Shown here one piece after another: positions 26,067 through 34,588 of a stretch of 64,000 nucleotides of DNA. The position numbers and the translations under genes were made by a program. The number at the start of each line of letters is the position of its first letter. Positions within the stretch are counted from its first letter, which is position 1. The notes beneath the pieces are model-generated. The model made no database searches. It saw nothing but the letters and a program-made list of their open reading frames with translations, and was not told the DNA's origin. The stretch spans positions 1 to 64,000 of the forward strand of contig CANMNN010000007.1 in assembly GCA_947499305.1 (NCBI GenBank), given 5' to 3'. This stretch comes from an uncultured Arenicella sp. (GTDB taxonomy: Bacteria > Pseudomonadota > Gammaproteobacteria > Arenicellales > Arenicellaceae).

Positions 26067-27058
26067 CAGAAAAAACCACGAGCACCGGCTCTAGACTATT
26101 GGCGCTCGGGCCAGTGATGGTCGATGTTGAGGGCTTAAGCCTTAGCGACCACGAACGTCAACGATTAGTGCACCCAAGTGTTGGGGCGGTTATTCTCTTT
26201 GCTAGAAATTACAAAGATAAACAACAGGTTACTGAATTAATCTCAGAAATTAAGTCACTCAGAACGCCGGCCTTGCTTATTGCCGTTGATCAAGAGGGCG
26301 GCCGTGTTCAAAGATTTCAAGCTGAGTTTGCTCGTTTACCAGCAGCTCAATCGTTTGGCGAACTTTGGTCGACGAATAAACAAAAGGCTCCAATGGTCGC
26401 TTACGAGTCGGCGTATACAATGGCCTCTGAATTGTTAGAAGTCGGCATCGATTTTAGTTTTGCGCCGGTATTTGACGTTACCTCTAAAGAAAGTGAGGTT
26501 ATCGGTGACCGTTGTTTTCACCCAGATCCGAACGCGGCGACTGAATTGCTTGGCGCTTATATCGATGGTATGCATGCGGCGGGTATGGTCGCTATCGCGA
26601 AACACTTTCCGGGGCACGGCGGTGTTAGTGGTGATTCTCATCACTGCTTACCGCAAGATAATCGATGTTTAGACGATATTCGCCAACATGATCTAGTGCC
26701 TTATATGAGTTTAGTTAACGAAATTCAAGGGGTTATGACAGCGCACGTGATGTTCGATCAATGTGATCAAAATATTCCCACTTACTCAAGTTATTGGTTA
26801 CAGGATGTGTTGCGCGGAGAACTTGGCTTCGAAGGCATTGTCTTTAGCGATGACCTTACGATGCAGGGTGCGGTCGATGCTAATTCAGACGAGCAGGGCT
26901 CAATTGTTGAGAGCGCGCAACGCGCGATATATGCGGGTTGCGATATGGTGCTGGTTTGCAATCAGCCAAGTTTGGCCGACGAGTTGTTAGATGGCTTAGA
27001 GTTTGAGCCTAATGAAGTACTATCAGCTAAACTGTCTAGGTTAGTAGCAGTCAGATGA
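26063..27058 (+). CDS. nagZ: Beta-N-acetylhexosaminidase NagZ
   Basis: Cytoplasmic glycosidase that removes GlcNAc from 1,6-anhydroMurNAc muropeptides during cell-wall recycling. The 331-residue GH3 enzyme has VDQEGGRVQRF near residue 75, the substrate and catalytic-loop motif KHFPGHGGVSGDSHHCLP (about 178-195; the Asp/His dyad), and the nucleophile Asp in GIVFSDDLTMQGA. It lacks a signal peptide, as expected. Its product can set the inducer balance for AmpC-type beta-lactamases, though no ampR or ampC is in view. Translationally coupled to the YkuD gene by an ATGA overlap. Confidence 0.96.
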   Translation: MTEKTTSTGSRLLALGPVMVDVEGLSLSDHERQRLVHPSVGAVILFARNYKDKQQVTELISEIKSLRTPALLIAVDQEGGRVQRFQAEFARLPAAQSFGELWSTNKQKAPMVAYESAYTMASELLEVGIDFSFAPVFDVTSKESEVIGDRCFHPDPNAATELLGAYIDGMHAAGMVAIAKHFPGHGGVSGDSHHCLPQDNRCLDDIRQHDLVPYMSLVNEIQGVMTAHVMFDQCDQNIPTYSSYWLQDVLRGELGFEGIVFSDDLTMQGAVDANSDEQGSIVESAQRAIYAGCDMVLVCNQPSLADELLDGLEFEPNEVLSAKLSRLVAVR

Positions 27059-27154
27059 TAACGAATTTTATTCTGCTAGATCTGATACAAAACGCCTTGT
27101 AAATCACATGAAGGCAGGCAGTTTTCAGGTAAACTGCCCTCTGAAGTCTGTACG

Positions 27155-27201
27155 GAACTAGAAGTAAGATAATTATAAAGAACTAGAATTAGGTAGAACT
27201 A
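27155..27201 (+). repeat. GAACTAGAA repeats in the DUF1499 leader
   Basis: GAACTAGAA occurs at 27155 and 27180, and GAACTA again at 27196, all just before the start codon at 27205. It looks like another decayed short duplication. Confidence 0.4.
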
Positions 27202-27204
27202 ACC

Positions 27205-27903
27205 ATGCATAAATTACTAAAGATACTCGCTGTCGTTGCGCTACTCGGTTTTCCTGTAGCCGTAATCGGCTTTCGACTCGGTATATTTCCGTTTTCAACC
27301 AGCTTTTCTTTGATGGGCGCAACAGCGATACTTGCAGCGGCTGTGTTTTTTCTCGGTATGGTGCTCAGCTTCGTTAAACGCTCTGATGCTCAGGTAGCGA
27401 AGTCAGCACGTACAGCAGCCATGATTGCACTTTTGCCTGTTATCGGTTTAGGTACACAAGCAATTACCGGAAAATCAGTACCACCGATCCATAATATTTC
27501 AACTGATACGGTTAACCCGCCAGCATTCGACAAGGTTGTTGACTTACGTACTGAGGGCCACAATCCGCTTGCTTACGATACTGCTAAGCTCGCTGATGCG
27601 CAGATGGCCGCCTATCCAAACGTGAAAACGTTGACCACTGAACTCTCTGAACAAGAGGCGCATGCTCGAGCGAAAGCCGTTGTTGAATCTATGGGGCTAG
27701 AGTTGGTTAATTCCGATGTGGACAAAGGAATTATTGAAGCAACGCAGACTACGGCGATTTGGGGCTTCAAAGACGATATGGTCGTTCGAATTACTACGCT
27801 AGACGGCGCCACCGCGGTCGATGTGCGATCGGTTTCTAGAATTGGCGTTAGTGATTTAGGCGCTAACGCAAAGCGTATTGAAAAGTTTTTAGCCAAATTT
27901 TAG
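27205..27903 (+). CDS. DUF1499 membrane protein
   Basis: The 232-residue product has two to three N-terminal membrane helices (about 5-23, 33-58 and 70-88). The DUF1499 domain follows at about 125-232, typified by AYPNVKTLTTELS, DKGIIEATQTTAIWGFKDDMVVRI and DVRSVSRIGVSDLGANAKRI. Function is unknown; members are often encoded near envelope or stress genes. It follows nagZ after 146 bases with its own leader and ends before a strong bidirectional terminator. Confidence 0.87.
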   Translation: MHKLLKILAVVALLGFPVAVIGFRLGIFPFSTSFSLMGATAILAAAVFFLGMVLSFVKRSDAQVAKSARTAAMIALLPVIGLGTQAITGKSVPPIHNISTDTVNPPAFDKVVDLRTEGHNPLAYDTAKLADAQMAAYPNVKTLTTELSEQEAHARAKAVVESMGLELVNSDVDKGIIEATQTTAIWGFKDDMVVRITTLDGATAVDVRSVSRIGVSDLGANAKRIEKFLAKF

Positions 27904-27978
27904 GACCAGTTAAGACAGAATTTCAAAGGCTTTGCAGCAACTTAGCCACGGCTTAACCCTTTCTAAGTGGGCTTAAGC

Positions 27979-28007
27979 AAAAAACGGGGCCATTGGCCCC
28001 GTTTTTT
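27979..28007. terminator. Bidirectional terminator between DUF1499 gene and bamE
   Basis: A symmetric stem CGGGGCC/GGCCCCG is flanked by six A on the left and six T on the right. It serves the plus-strand DUF1499 gene and the minus-strand nadK-recN-bamE group. Confidence 0.95.
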
Positions 28008-28030
28008 AATACTAATTAGCAAGTAGTTCT

Positions 28031-28495
28031 CTAGTTGTCCTTCTTTTTCTTAACTTTATCTTTCTTTTTGAACAACCCTAGGCGATTAAACAGGCCTTTT
28101 TCTCGTTGAGTTGGTTCTGTAATAACAGTGCCGCCATGTTGACGATCTTCGGTACTCGGTTCGAGGTTCTGAATGTTCGATAAATCGACGTCTCCACTTA
28201 AACTAACCAACTTATCGCCATCAAACATTGCAGTAATTAAGCGTTGATCGGTCTCTTTTTTTCGTTGGTTTCTATTTGAGTAAAAGTAGTCCCAGCGCTG
28301 TTGGTTAAACGGGTCAATAACCATGGGCGTGCCAAGAATAAACAACACTTCTTGCTTGCTCATTCCGTAACGAATCTCGCGTAAATCACTGTTATTAATG
28401 ATGTTTCCTTGCTGGATATTTGGCTGGTACGGTTTTATGCAGGCGCCGAGCGCCAAGCTGCAGGCTACCAAAACGAGAGACAGTTTTTTGTTCAT
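28031..28495 (-). CDS. bamE: Outer-membrane assembly lipoprotein BamE
   Basis: Lipoprotein subunit of the BAM complex that inserts beta-barrel proteins. The 154-residue product has a lipobox LALGAC (Cys19), the SmpA/OmlA core IRYGMSKQEVLFILGTPMVIDPFNQQRWDYFY, and a variable Lys-rich C-terminal tail (FKKKDKVKKKKDN). The tail is longer and more basic than in E. coli. It is last in the minus-strand group. The usual divergent neighbour fur is not present. Confidence 0.95.
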   Translation of the reverse strand: MNKKLSLVLVACSLALGACIKPYQPNIQQGNIINNSDLREIRYGMSKQEVLFILGTPMVIDPFNQQRWDYFYSNRNQRKKETDQRLITAMFDGDKLVSLSGDVDLSNIQNLEPSTEDRQHGGTVITEPTQREKGLFNRLGLFKKKDKVKKKKDN

Positions 28496-28516
28496 GATTG
28501 ATTATATTAAGTTTAT

Positions 28517-29011
28517 CTATTTCAATTTCAGAAGAACTGCGATTTCATCGCAATTTTCGAATTTGTAGCAGTTTACACAGATTCCCCAAATTTTCTCGGG
28601 AAATATATCTTTGTTAACAGTGGTAAAGCCAAGTTTATGAAAAAACTCCGGCACGTACGTAAGCGCCATCACCCGACCCACGCCTCTTTGTTTTGCGGTT
28701 TCCACCAAGTTTTCAACAATCTTACGCCCGAGGCCACCACGCTTAATGTCTGATGAGACCATTAAGCTTCTAACTTCAGCCAGTTCAGGCGTGAAGTGCT
28801 CAAGTGAACCACATGCTATGACTGTGCTGTCTCGTCTGATCACTCGAAAGTGCTCAAGGTTAGCAATAATGTCGGTTTTGGTTCGCGGTAATAAGTCACC
28901 AAGTGAGGCGTAGTGATTCAACAAGCTTTGTATGCTGGCAACATCTGCCTCGCAAGCCGCTTGAACCATGTCCTCAGAGTTCCGAGGCACTGCTGAAATT
29001 GGGGTATTCAT
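28517..29011 (-). CDS. GNAT acetyltransferase of the short ArgA type
   Basis: Stand-alone GNAT-fold N-acetyltransferase of 164 residues resembling the acetyltransferase half of N-acetylglutamate synthase. The acetyl-CoA loop is KRGGLGRKIVENLVETAKQRG (about residues 90-110). The ending KIWGICVNCYKFENCDEIAVLL carries the Cys-x2-Cys...Cys pattern seen in short ArgA homologues. It would make N-acetylglutamate for arginine synthesis, but substrate assignment is by resemblance only. It sits between recN and bamE with gaps of 8 and 21 bases, so it belongs to that operon. Confidence 0.82.
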   Translation of the reverse strand: MNTPISAVPRNSEDMVQAACEADVASIQSLLNHYASLGDLLPRTKTDIIANLEHFRVIRRDSTVIACGSLEHFTPELAEVRSLMVSSDIKRGGLGRKIVENLVETAKQRGVGRVMALTYVPEFFHKLGFTTVNKDIFPEKIWGICVNCYKFENCDEIAVLLKLK

Positions 29012-29019
29012 CGTTACGA

Positions 29020-30717
29020 CTAAGAAAGTGAACTTGCTGCAAGCATCTCTTGTGCATGCGCTTTGGTACGATCAGTAATCACTTCACCACCAAGCATTCG
29101 GGCTATTTCGAGCGTACGCATTTCATCATTTAGCTTGACCAACGTTGAGTAGGTTTCGTCTTCGTTTGACACTTTGTCAATAAAAATGTGTTGCTGGCCC
29201 TGCGAGGCGACCTGAGGTAGATGCGTAATGCAAATAACCTGGGCGTTTCTCCCCAACTTGCGTAAGCGAGCCCCCACTATTTGCGCTACTTTTCCACCAA
29301 CGCCTACGTCGACTTCGTCAAACACTAATGTTGGTGTATCACTGCGTTCACTGGTGATTACCTGGATTGCCAAGCTTATGCGCGACATTTCTCCGCCTGA
29401 AGCGGTTTTATTCAAAGACTTTAGAGGCATCCCATGATTAGTGCTAACCATAAATTCAATATGGTCAATACCGTGCTCAGAAACAATAACATCGTCACTT
29501 ATGTGTGGCTCTACCTTAATGGAGAGCTCGCCGCCACTCATGCCCAGATCTTGCATCTGTTCACTGATAGCCGTTGACAATTGTTCCGCTACCTCTTGGC
29601 GCTTACCCGAAATAGCGAAGGCGATTTTGGCATAGTTTTCTTTGAGTTCGGTAAGCTCTTTTTGCAGTTTCTCGGGCTGGCTGTGCTCCGATTCTAAACG
29701 CTCATACTCAGCCTGCAGTGTTTGGTGGCGCTCGGGCAAGTTCAATTCGCTACAGCGATGCTTACGTGCCAGATTAATCAGCGTGTCTCGCCGTTGCTCT
29801 ACTTCTTGTAAACGCTCAGGATCTTTATCTATTTTCGATAAGGCTGATTCGAGAGAGCTTTGGGTTTCCTCTACTTGAGCGAGTGCCGAATTGAGCAACT
29901 CGTTGGCGTCAGCTAAATTGCTATCATAGTCTAATAAGTCAGAAATTTGCTTTACCGCTTTGCCAAGCTCGGCTGTAACATTTCTTGTTTCGTTGTGGAA
30001 TAGGGCATCAGTCGCGGCTAAAATACCATCGATTAACCCTTGAGAGTTGCTCAAGCGGCTATGTTCCTGCTCAAGTTCTTCGAACTCACCGTCAAGAATG
30101 TTAGCCTCGTCTAACTCATTTAGTTGAAACGAAAGCAGCTCCATTCTGTCTGCATTATCCGTTTGGTTTTGTGACACCGATTGCAACTCGCGTTCAATAC
30201 GGTGTATTTGTGACGCAAGTTTTGCCATTACCCTCAACGCGTCATTATGGTCGGCAAACTGGTCAATAATGCGGCGTTGTTCAGGTAGACGCATCAGCGA
30301 CTGGTGTTCATGCTGACCGTGTAAATCGACAAGCATATAACCGAGCTCTCGTAAGCTTGTAAGTGTTGCGGGTTGGTCGTTAATGTAGCATTTAGTTGGT
30401 TTGCCGACTCTAACAACACGACGAACCAAGCAATTATCTTGATCTTCATCCGTGTTGAGTAAATCGCGCTCGCTGAGCCACTCTCTTACGTTTTTCAGAC
30501 CGGCAATGTCAAATAAAGCGGTAATCTCGCATTGATCCTCACCGTGACGCACCATTTCAGACTCCGCACGAGAGCCTAAGATTAGATTCAGGGCATCGAG
30601 CATAATCGATTTGCCTGCACCGGTTTCGCCAGTGACCACCGTTAAGCCTTCGTCGATTTCGATCTCGAGCTGTTTAATGATCGCGAAGTTGCGAATTGAT
30701 AGTTCTGTTAAAGCCAT
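29020..30717 (-). CDS. recN: DNA repair protein RecN
   Basis: SMC-like ATPase for double-strand-break repair. The 565-residue product has Walker A GETGAGKSIMLDAL (about 29-42), two coiled-coil arms (about 160-360), the ABC signature TASGGEMSRISLAI and Walker B TLVFDEVDVGVGG near 465. The length is normal. Downstream of nadK by 19 bases. No clear LexA box was seen in the short gap, so any SOS control would have to come from upstream of nadK. Confidence 0.96.
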   Translation of the reverse strand: MALTELSIRNFAIIKQLEIEIDEGLTVVTGETGAGKSIMLDALNLILGSRAESEMVRHGEDQCEITALFDIAGLKNVREWLSERDLLNTDEDQDNCLVRRVVRVGKPTKCYINDQPATLTSLRELGYMLVDLHGQHEHQSLMRLPEQRRIIDQFADHNDALRVMAKLASQIHRIERELQSVSQNQTDNADRMELLSFQLNELDEANILDGEFEELEQEHSRLSNSQGLIDGILAATDALFHNETRNVTAELGKAVKQISDLLDYDSNLADANELLNSALAQVEETQSSLESALSKIDKDPERLQEVEQRRDTLINLARKHRCSELNLPERHQTLQAEYERLESEHSQPEKLQKELTELKENYAKIAFAISGKRQEVAEQLSTAISEQMQDLGMSGGELSIKVEPHISDDVIVSEHGIDHIEFMVSTNHGMPLKSLNKTASGGEMSRISLAIQVITSERSDTPTLVFDEVDVGVGGKVAQIVGARLRKLGRNAQVICITHLPQVASQGQQHIFIDKVSNEDETYSTLVKLNDEMRTLEIARMLGGEVITDRTKAHAQEMLAASSLS

Positions 30718-30736
30718 AGCATTAAGTATAAACCGT

Positions 30737-31627
30737 TTAGCGCGACTCTTGTTCGCCGCCCCAGCCTAATTTAGCGCGCAGCATAGCAAAATAATCGTAG
30801 TTTTCAGTATGTATTAACTGAACAGAATGTTCTGAGCGAGTAACCTTGATGATTTCGTGGCCTGCAAGGCTATAGCCAATTAAACCATCTGATGACACGT
30901 GCGCGCAGTTTTTTGAGCGATTATGGATCGAAAAACATACCTCAGAAGCTGCTGGCAGAGTGATCGGTCGATTCGATAAGGTATGTGGAGACACTGGCAC
31001 CATTGATATTACGTCAGTCCCTGGGTGCATGATCGCACCACCGGCCGATAAGGCATATGCAGTCGACCCAGTCGGCGTACTGAGGATAACTCCATCAGAA
31101 CGCGCAGCCGTAACAAAGCTACTATTTACGTGAGCTTGCCAGTTAATTAGCTTTTCGAGCGAATGCCTGCCGATAACAATATCATTTAATGCCGTTTGCT
31201 GATAAACGACTTCATCATTATCGTGTACTTGCACTTTAAGCATCATTCGACGCTCAATCTCGTAATTGCCTGCTAAGATTTGATCGACTTCACTGAGCAT
31301 ATCGGCTTGAGGAATGTCAGTTAGAAATCCCAATCGGCCTAAGTTCACGCCTGCCACAGGCACGTTGAGCTCTGCCATTTTCCGTGCAACATGCAACATG
31401 GTGCCATCACCGCCAATAACTATCGCCAAATCAATGTCTTGATGCAGTTCTTCGTGAAGTAGCTCTTGAGGTAGATCTCGAACGATTTCTGAAGCGGTGT
31501 TATAACCGAGCTTAACCTTCAAGCCCTTAGACTCGAGATGCGCCGTTAAGGCTTTAACGGGCTTTTCGACACTCGCGTCTTGATACTTGCCAAATACGCC
31601 GATAGTTTTAAACATGCGGGATTTCAT
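30737..31627 (-). CDS. nadK: NAD kinase
   Basis: Makes NADP from NAD. The 296-residue product has the GGDGTML motif (IVIGGDGTMLHVARKM), NLGRLGFLTD, and SPTGSTAYALSAGG, all diagnostic of NadK. First gene of the minus-strand nadK-recN-acetyltransferase-bamE group and divergent from hrcA over 157 bases. Confidence 0.96.
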   Translation of the reverse strand: MKSRMFKTIGVFGKYQDASVEKPVKALTAHLESKGLKVKLGYNTASEIVRDLPQELLHEELHQDIDLAIVIGGDGTMLHVARKMAELNVPVAGVNLGRLGFLTDIPQADMLSEVDQILAGNYEIERRMMLKVQVHDNDEVVYQQTALNDIVIGRHSLEKLINWQAHVNSSFVTAARSDGVILSTPTGSTAYALSAGGAIMHPGTDVISMVPVSPHTLSNRPITLPAASEVCFSIHNRSKNCAHVSSDGLIGYSLAGHEIIKVTRSEHSVQLIHTENYDYFAMLRAKLGWGGEQESR

Positions 31628-31784
31628 TTATGATTATTCTTTGTGCATTGTCGCCAATTTACGCTGGGCTTGTCCAGTAAAGCGATGGTTCTGATGCACT
31701 TAAGTATAAAAATATCACTTTTGTCGGAGCGGCAAAGCATACATTGCTTTAAGGCCCTAAATATTCTGAGCTTTTAGAAATTTC

Positions 31785-32825
31785 ATGACTCTAGATTCGC
31801 GAGCCGAAAACGTACTCAAAAACCTTGTAGAAACCTATATTCAGCAAGGCCAGCCTGTGGGATCTCGAACGCTTTCTAAGTTGCCACAATTGGGAGTTAG
31901 TTCGGCAACTGTTCGTAATGTTATGTCAGATCTTGAAGAGCTTGGTTTAATAACGGCGCCGCATACTTCGGCGGGACGTATCCCCACATCTCAAGGTTAC
32001 CGTTTATTTGTTGATAGCATGGTTAAGGCCTCAACCCTAACGCAACAGGCGGTAAGCCAGCTTTCAGAGCGCTTTCAACAAGAAACAGACCCAGAAGCGT
32101 TGCTTGCTCACGCTTCTGACGTTTTGTCTGAGTTAACCCAGTTTGCTGGTGTAGTGGTATTGCCAAGCCAATCAGTTACGCGTTTTCACCAACTCGAGTT
32201 TATGCGCCTATCTGACTCGCGGTTGCTTGCGATATTGGTTACAGAAGATGGGCGAGTTCAAAATAGGGTGCTTAATACGGCTGACAGTTTTAGCGAGTCT
32301 GAATTGGTTTCGGCCGCGAATTTTTTTAATCAGCGTTACAAAGGCAACACCCTCGACGACGTTAGGCGGTTATTGGTAAACGATATGCGCCATGATAACG
32401 ACGAAATGCACAAGCTAAATCAAGAAGCGATGCAAGCAGCCAGCCGAGTGATCTCCGAAGAGGAGGCTTCCAATCAAGGCGATGTGGTTCTCAGCGGGGA
32501 GCAGAAATTGTTAGACGTACCTGACTTGTGCCAGATAGAGACCCTGCAAAAGCTATTCGATGCGTTCAAGACGAAGCGCGATCTGTTGGATTTGTTAGAT
32601 CGAAGTATGAAGGCAAATGGTGTTAGTGTGTTTATTGGTGAAGAGTCGGGTTACAGTGCGCTTGGCGAATGCAGTGTAATCGCTAGCCCTTATAGCGTAG
32701 ATGGTAAGATTCTAGGAACACTCGGTGTTGTTGGCCCAACTCGCATGGCATACGACGAAGTAATTTCTGTTGTTGATATTACATCAAAGCTCTTAAGTCA
32801 GGCTTTGTCTCAATCGCCCAAATAA
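31785..32825 (+). CDS. hrcA: Heat-inducible transcription repressor HrcA
   Basis: Repressor of class I heat-shock genes through CIRCE operators. The 346-residue product has the N-terminal winged helix (LVETYIQQGQPVGSRTL, SSATVRNVMSDLEELGLI, PHTSAGRIPTSQGYR) and the central GAF-like and inserted domains. Intact. No CIRCE element is visible upstream, and grpE-dnaK-dnaJ, which often follow hrcA, are absent. It overlaps the first copy of a 12-base repeat at its stop codon. Confidence 0.95.
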   Translation: MTLDSRAENVLKNLVETYIQQGQPVGSRTLSKLPQLGVSSATVRNVMSDLEELGLITAPHTSAGRIPTSQGYRLFVDSMVKASTLTQQAVSQLSERFQQETDPEALLAHASDVLSELTQFAGVVVLPSQSVTRFHQLEFMRLSDSRLLAILVTEDGRVQNRVLNTADSFSESELVSAANFFNQRYKGNTLDDVRRLLVNDMRHDNDEMHKLNQEAMQAASRVISEEEASNQGDVVLSGEQKLLDVPDLCQIETLQKLFDAFKTKRDLLDLLDRSMKANGVSVFIGEESGYSALGECSVIASPYSVDGKILGTLGVVGPTRMAYDEVISVVDITSKLLSQALSQSPK

Positions 32826-32862
32826 GACAGTTCACTACCAAATAGGACACCAAATAAGACAC
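32819..32862 (+). repeat. 12-base repeat x3 at the end of hrcA
   Basis: CAAATA(A/G)GACA(C/G) occurs at 32819-32830 (containing the hrcA stop), 32839-32850 and 32851-32862. The last two are adjacent and match at 11 of 12 positions. Confidence 0.6.
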
Positions 32863-32899
32863 TCACTAAATAGTCCATCAACCCAACAGAAGAGGCCGC

Positions 32900-33319
32900 A
32901 TGCAAGCTCACTTAATATTTTGGCCAGTACTGGCCGTAGCACTTGTTCCAATAGTTGTTTTATTGCTAAACGGTAAGCGTAAAGCGGCTGATCGCAAAGC
33001 GGGAAACTTAGACCCTAATGCTGCCGTTGATAATAAAGCGTGGTCCTTGCCTGTGATATTAACGTCAAACTCACTGGCCAATCAATTTCAGTTGCCTGTA
33101 CTTTTTTATGTGTTGAGTTTTGTGCTGTTTAGCATTGGTGCAGTAACACCATTTGTTATGACCCTTGCTTGTGTGTTCGCGCTTAGTCGCTGGGTTCATG
33201 CCTATGTTCACGTCACTAGCAACTATATTCCATACCGATTTCGCGTGTTTATACTCGGCGTGATCACTTTGTTTATTCTTTTTGGTGTTACTTTTATAAG
33301 CTTGTTGTCGATGAACTGA
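32900..33319 (+). CDS. MAPEG-family membrane protein
   Basis: The 139-residue product has four membrane helices (about 5-25, 63-82, 84-104 and 115-137). The MAPEG-type pattern is present in the NSLANQFQLPVLFYVLSFVL and ALSRWVHAYVHVTSNYIPYRFRVF blocks; the Arg/His/Asn residues of the latter are typical. MAPEG proteins are glutathione- or lipid-handling membrane enzymes; bacterial members of this size are mostly uncharacterised. It follows hrcA by 74 bases and precedes a saccharopine-dehydrogenase-like gene. Confidence 0.85.
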   Translation: MQAHLIFWPVLAVALVPIVVLLLNGKRKAADRKAGNLDPNAAVDNKAWSLPVILTSNSLANQFQLPVLFYVLSFVLFSIGAVTPFVMTLACVFALSRWVHAYVHVTSNYIPYRFRVFILGVITLFILFGVTFISLLSMN

Positions 33320-33412
33320 GTTTTAACGAGGTGGTTTACTCTAGATTCGGCAATGAGATCGTTTAGATATTAATTAACACAAGCTGTGGATCAGCGAAGA
33401 GGAGAACTCTCT

Positions 33413-34588
33413 ATGAGTGCGAAAGATTTTGACATTGTGGTATACGGTGCTACCGGATTTACTGGCCGCTTAGTTGCGGAATACTTACACGGCCGTTATG
33501 GCAATGGCGACGAAGTTCGTTGGGCGATGGGAGCTCGAAGTCAAGCTAAGCTAGAGTCAGTGCGTGAGGAGATGGGGCTACCAGAAAGCACTCCATTAGT
33601 TGTTGCAGACTCTAGTAATACTGCGTCAATGCAGGCTATGGTAGACCGCACAAAGGTGGTTCTGACCACGGTTGGTCCTTATCAAATTTATGGCTCAGAA
33701 TTAGTCGGACTATGTGCGAATTCTGGAGTTGATTATGTTGACCTTTGCGGAGAATCCGTCTGGATGCGACATATGATTGACGCTCATGAAGATGCTGCAA
33801 AAGCGTCAGGTGCTCGCATTGTGTTCTCTTGCGGGTTCGATTCCATCCCGAGCGATCTTGGTATTTTCAAACTGCAACAATTAGTCAAAGAGCAAACAGG
33901 TGAGGTGTGCAGCCATATTAGCGGGCGTGTACGAGCTATGAAAGGAACATTCTCCGGTGGAACTGCCGCCAGTTTAACGGAGTCTGTAAAGGCCGCTAAG
34001 GGTGACCCTGAAATATTCAAGCTCGCGATCAACCACTACTCATTGGTGCCTGGGTTTACTGGCGTTGAGCAGCCTAATGGCGACAAGGTAGTCTATTCTG
34101 AGGAATTAAAGAGCTGGGTTGCACCGTTTGTTATGGCGGCGATCAACACTCGAAACGTGCATAGAAGTAATGCATTGTTAGGTCACGCTTATGGTGAAGA
34201 CTTTACCTATGATGAGATGATGCTGACCGGCGATGGAGAAAAAGGTCAAGCTATTGCGAATCATGTTGCAACTACTAACCCAATGGCTGGGCCAGATGCA
34301 CCCAAACCAGGTGAAGGGCCAAGTAAAGAAGAGCGAGAAACTGGTTTCTACGACATTGCCTATATTGGCAAAACTAAAAGTGACAAAACTTTCGTGTTGG
34401 GTGTCAAAGGCGATCGAGATCCTGGTTATGGTTCAACTTCTAAAATGATTTCAGAAAGTGCGATTTGCTTGTTCAAAGATGCAACGGACACGCCTGGTGG
34501 CATATGGACAACAGCCCCCGCTATGGGCGATAAATTAATTACTAGGCTTGAAGCTAACGCCGGTTTGAGTTTTGAGTTAGAGAGTTAA
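33413..34588 (+). CDS. Saccharopine dehydrogenase-like / trans-acting enoyl reductase family
   Basis: NAD(P)-binding oxidoreductase of the family that includes mycobacterial trans-acting enoyl reductase and eukaryotic SCCPDH-like proteins. From the ATG at 33413, preceded by GAGGAGA, it has 391 residues. A GTG at 33386 would add nine residues but lacks a comparable ribosome site. The Rossmann start VVYGATGFTGRLVAEYL, the GARSQAKLE cofactor segment and VLTTVGPYQIYGSELVGLCANSGVDYVDL (about residues 83-111) are characteristic, as is FSCGFDSIPSDLG. Substrate unknown; a lipid or fatty-acyl role is likely from the family. Confidence 0.88.
   Translation: MSAKDFDIVVYGATGFTGRLVAEYLHGRYGNGDEVRWAMGARSQAKLESVREEMGLPESTPLVVADSSNTASMQAMVDRTKVVLTTVGPYQIYGSELVGLCANSGVDYVDLCGESVWMRHMIDAHEDAAKASGARIVFSCGFDSIPSDLGIFKLQQLVKEQTGEVCSHISGRVRAMKGTFSGGTAASLTESVKAAKGDPEIFKLAINHYSLVPGFTGVEQPNGDKVVYSEELKSWVAPFVMAAINTRNVHRSNALLGHAYGEDFTYDEMMLTGDGEKGQAIANHVATTNPMAGPDAPKPGEGPSKEERETGFYDIAYIGKTKSDKTFVLGVKGDRDPGYGSTSKMISESAICLFKDATDTPGGIWTTAPAMGDKLITRLEANAGLSFELES

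Noticed and set aside
31628-31784. CIRCE operator upstream of hrcA
   Set aside because: No TTAGCACTC-N9-GAGTGCTAA or near match is present in the gap.
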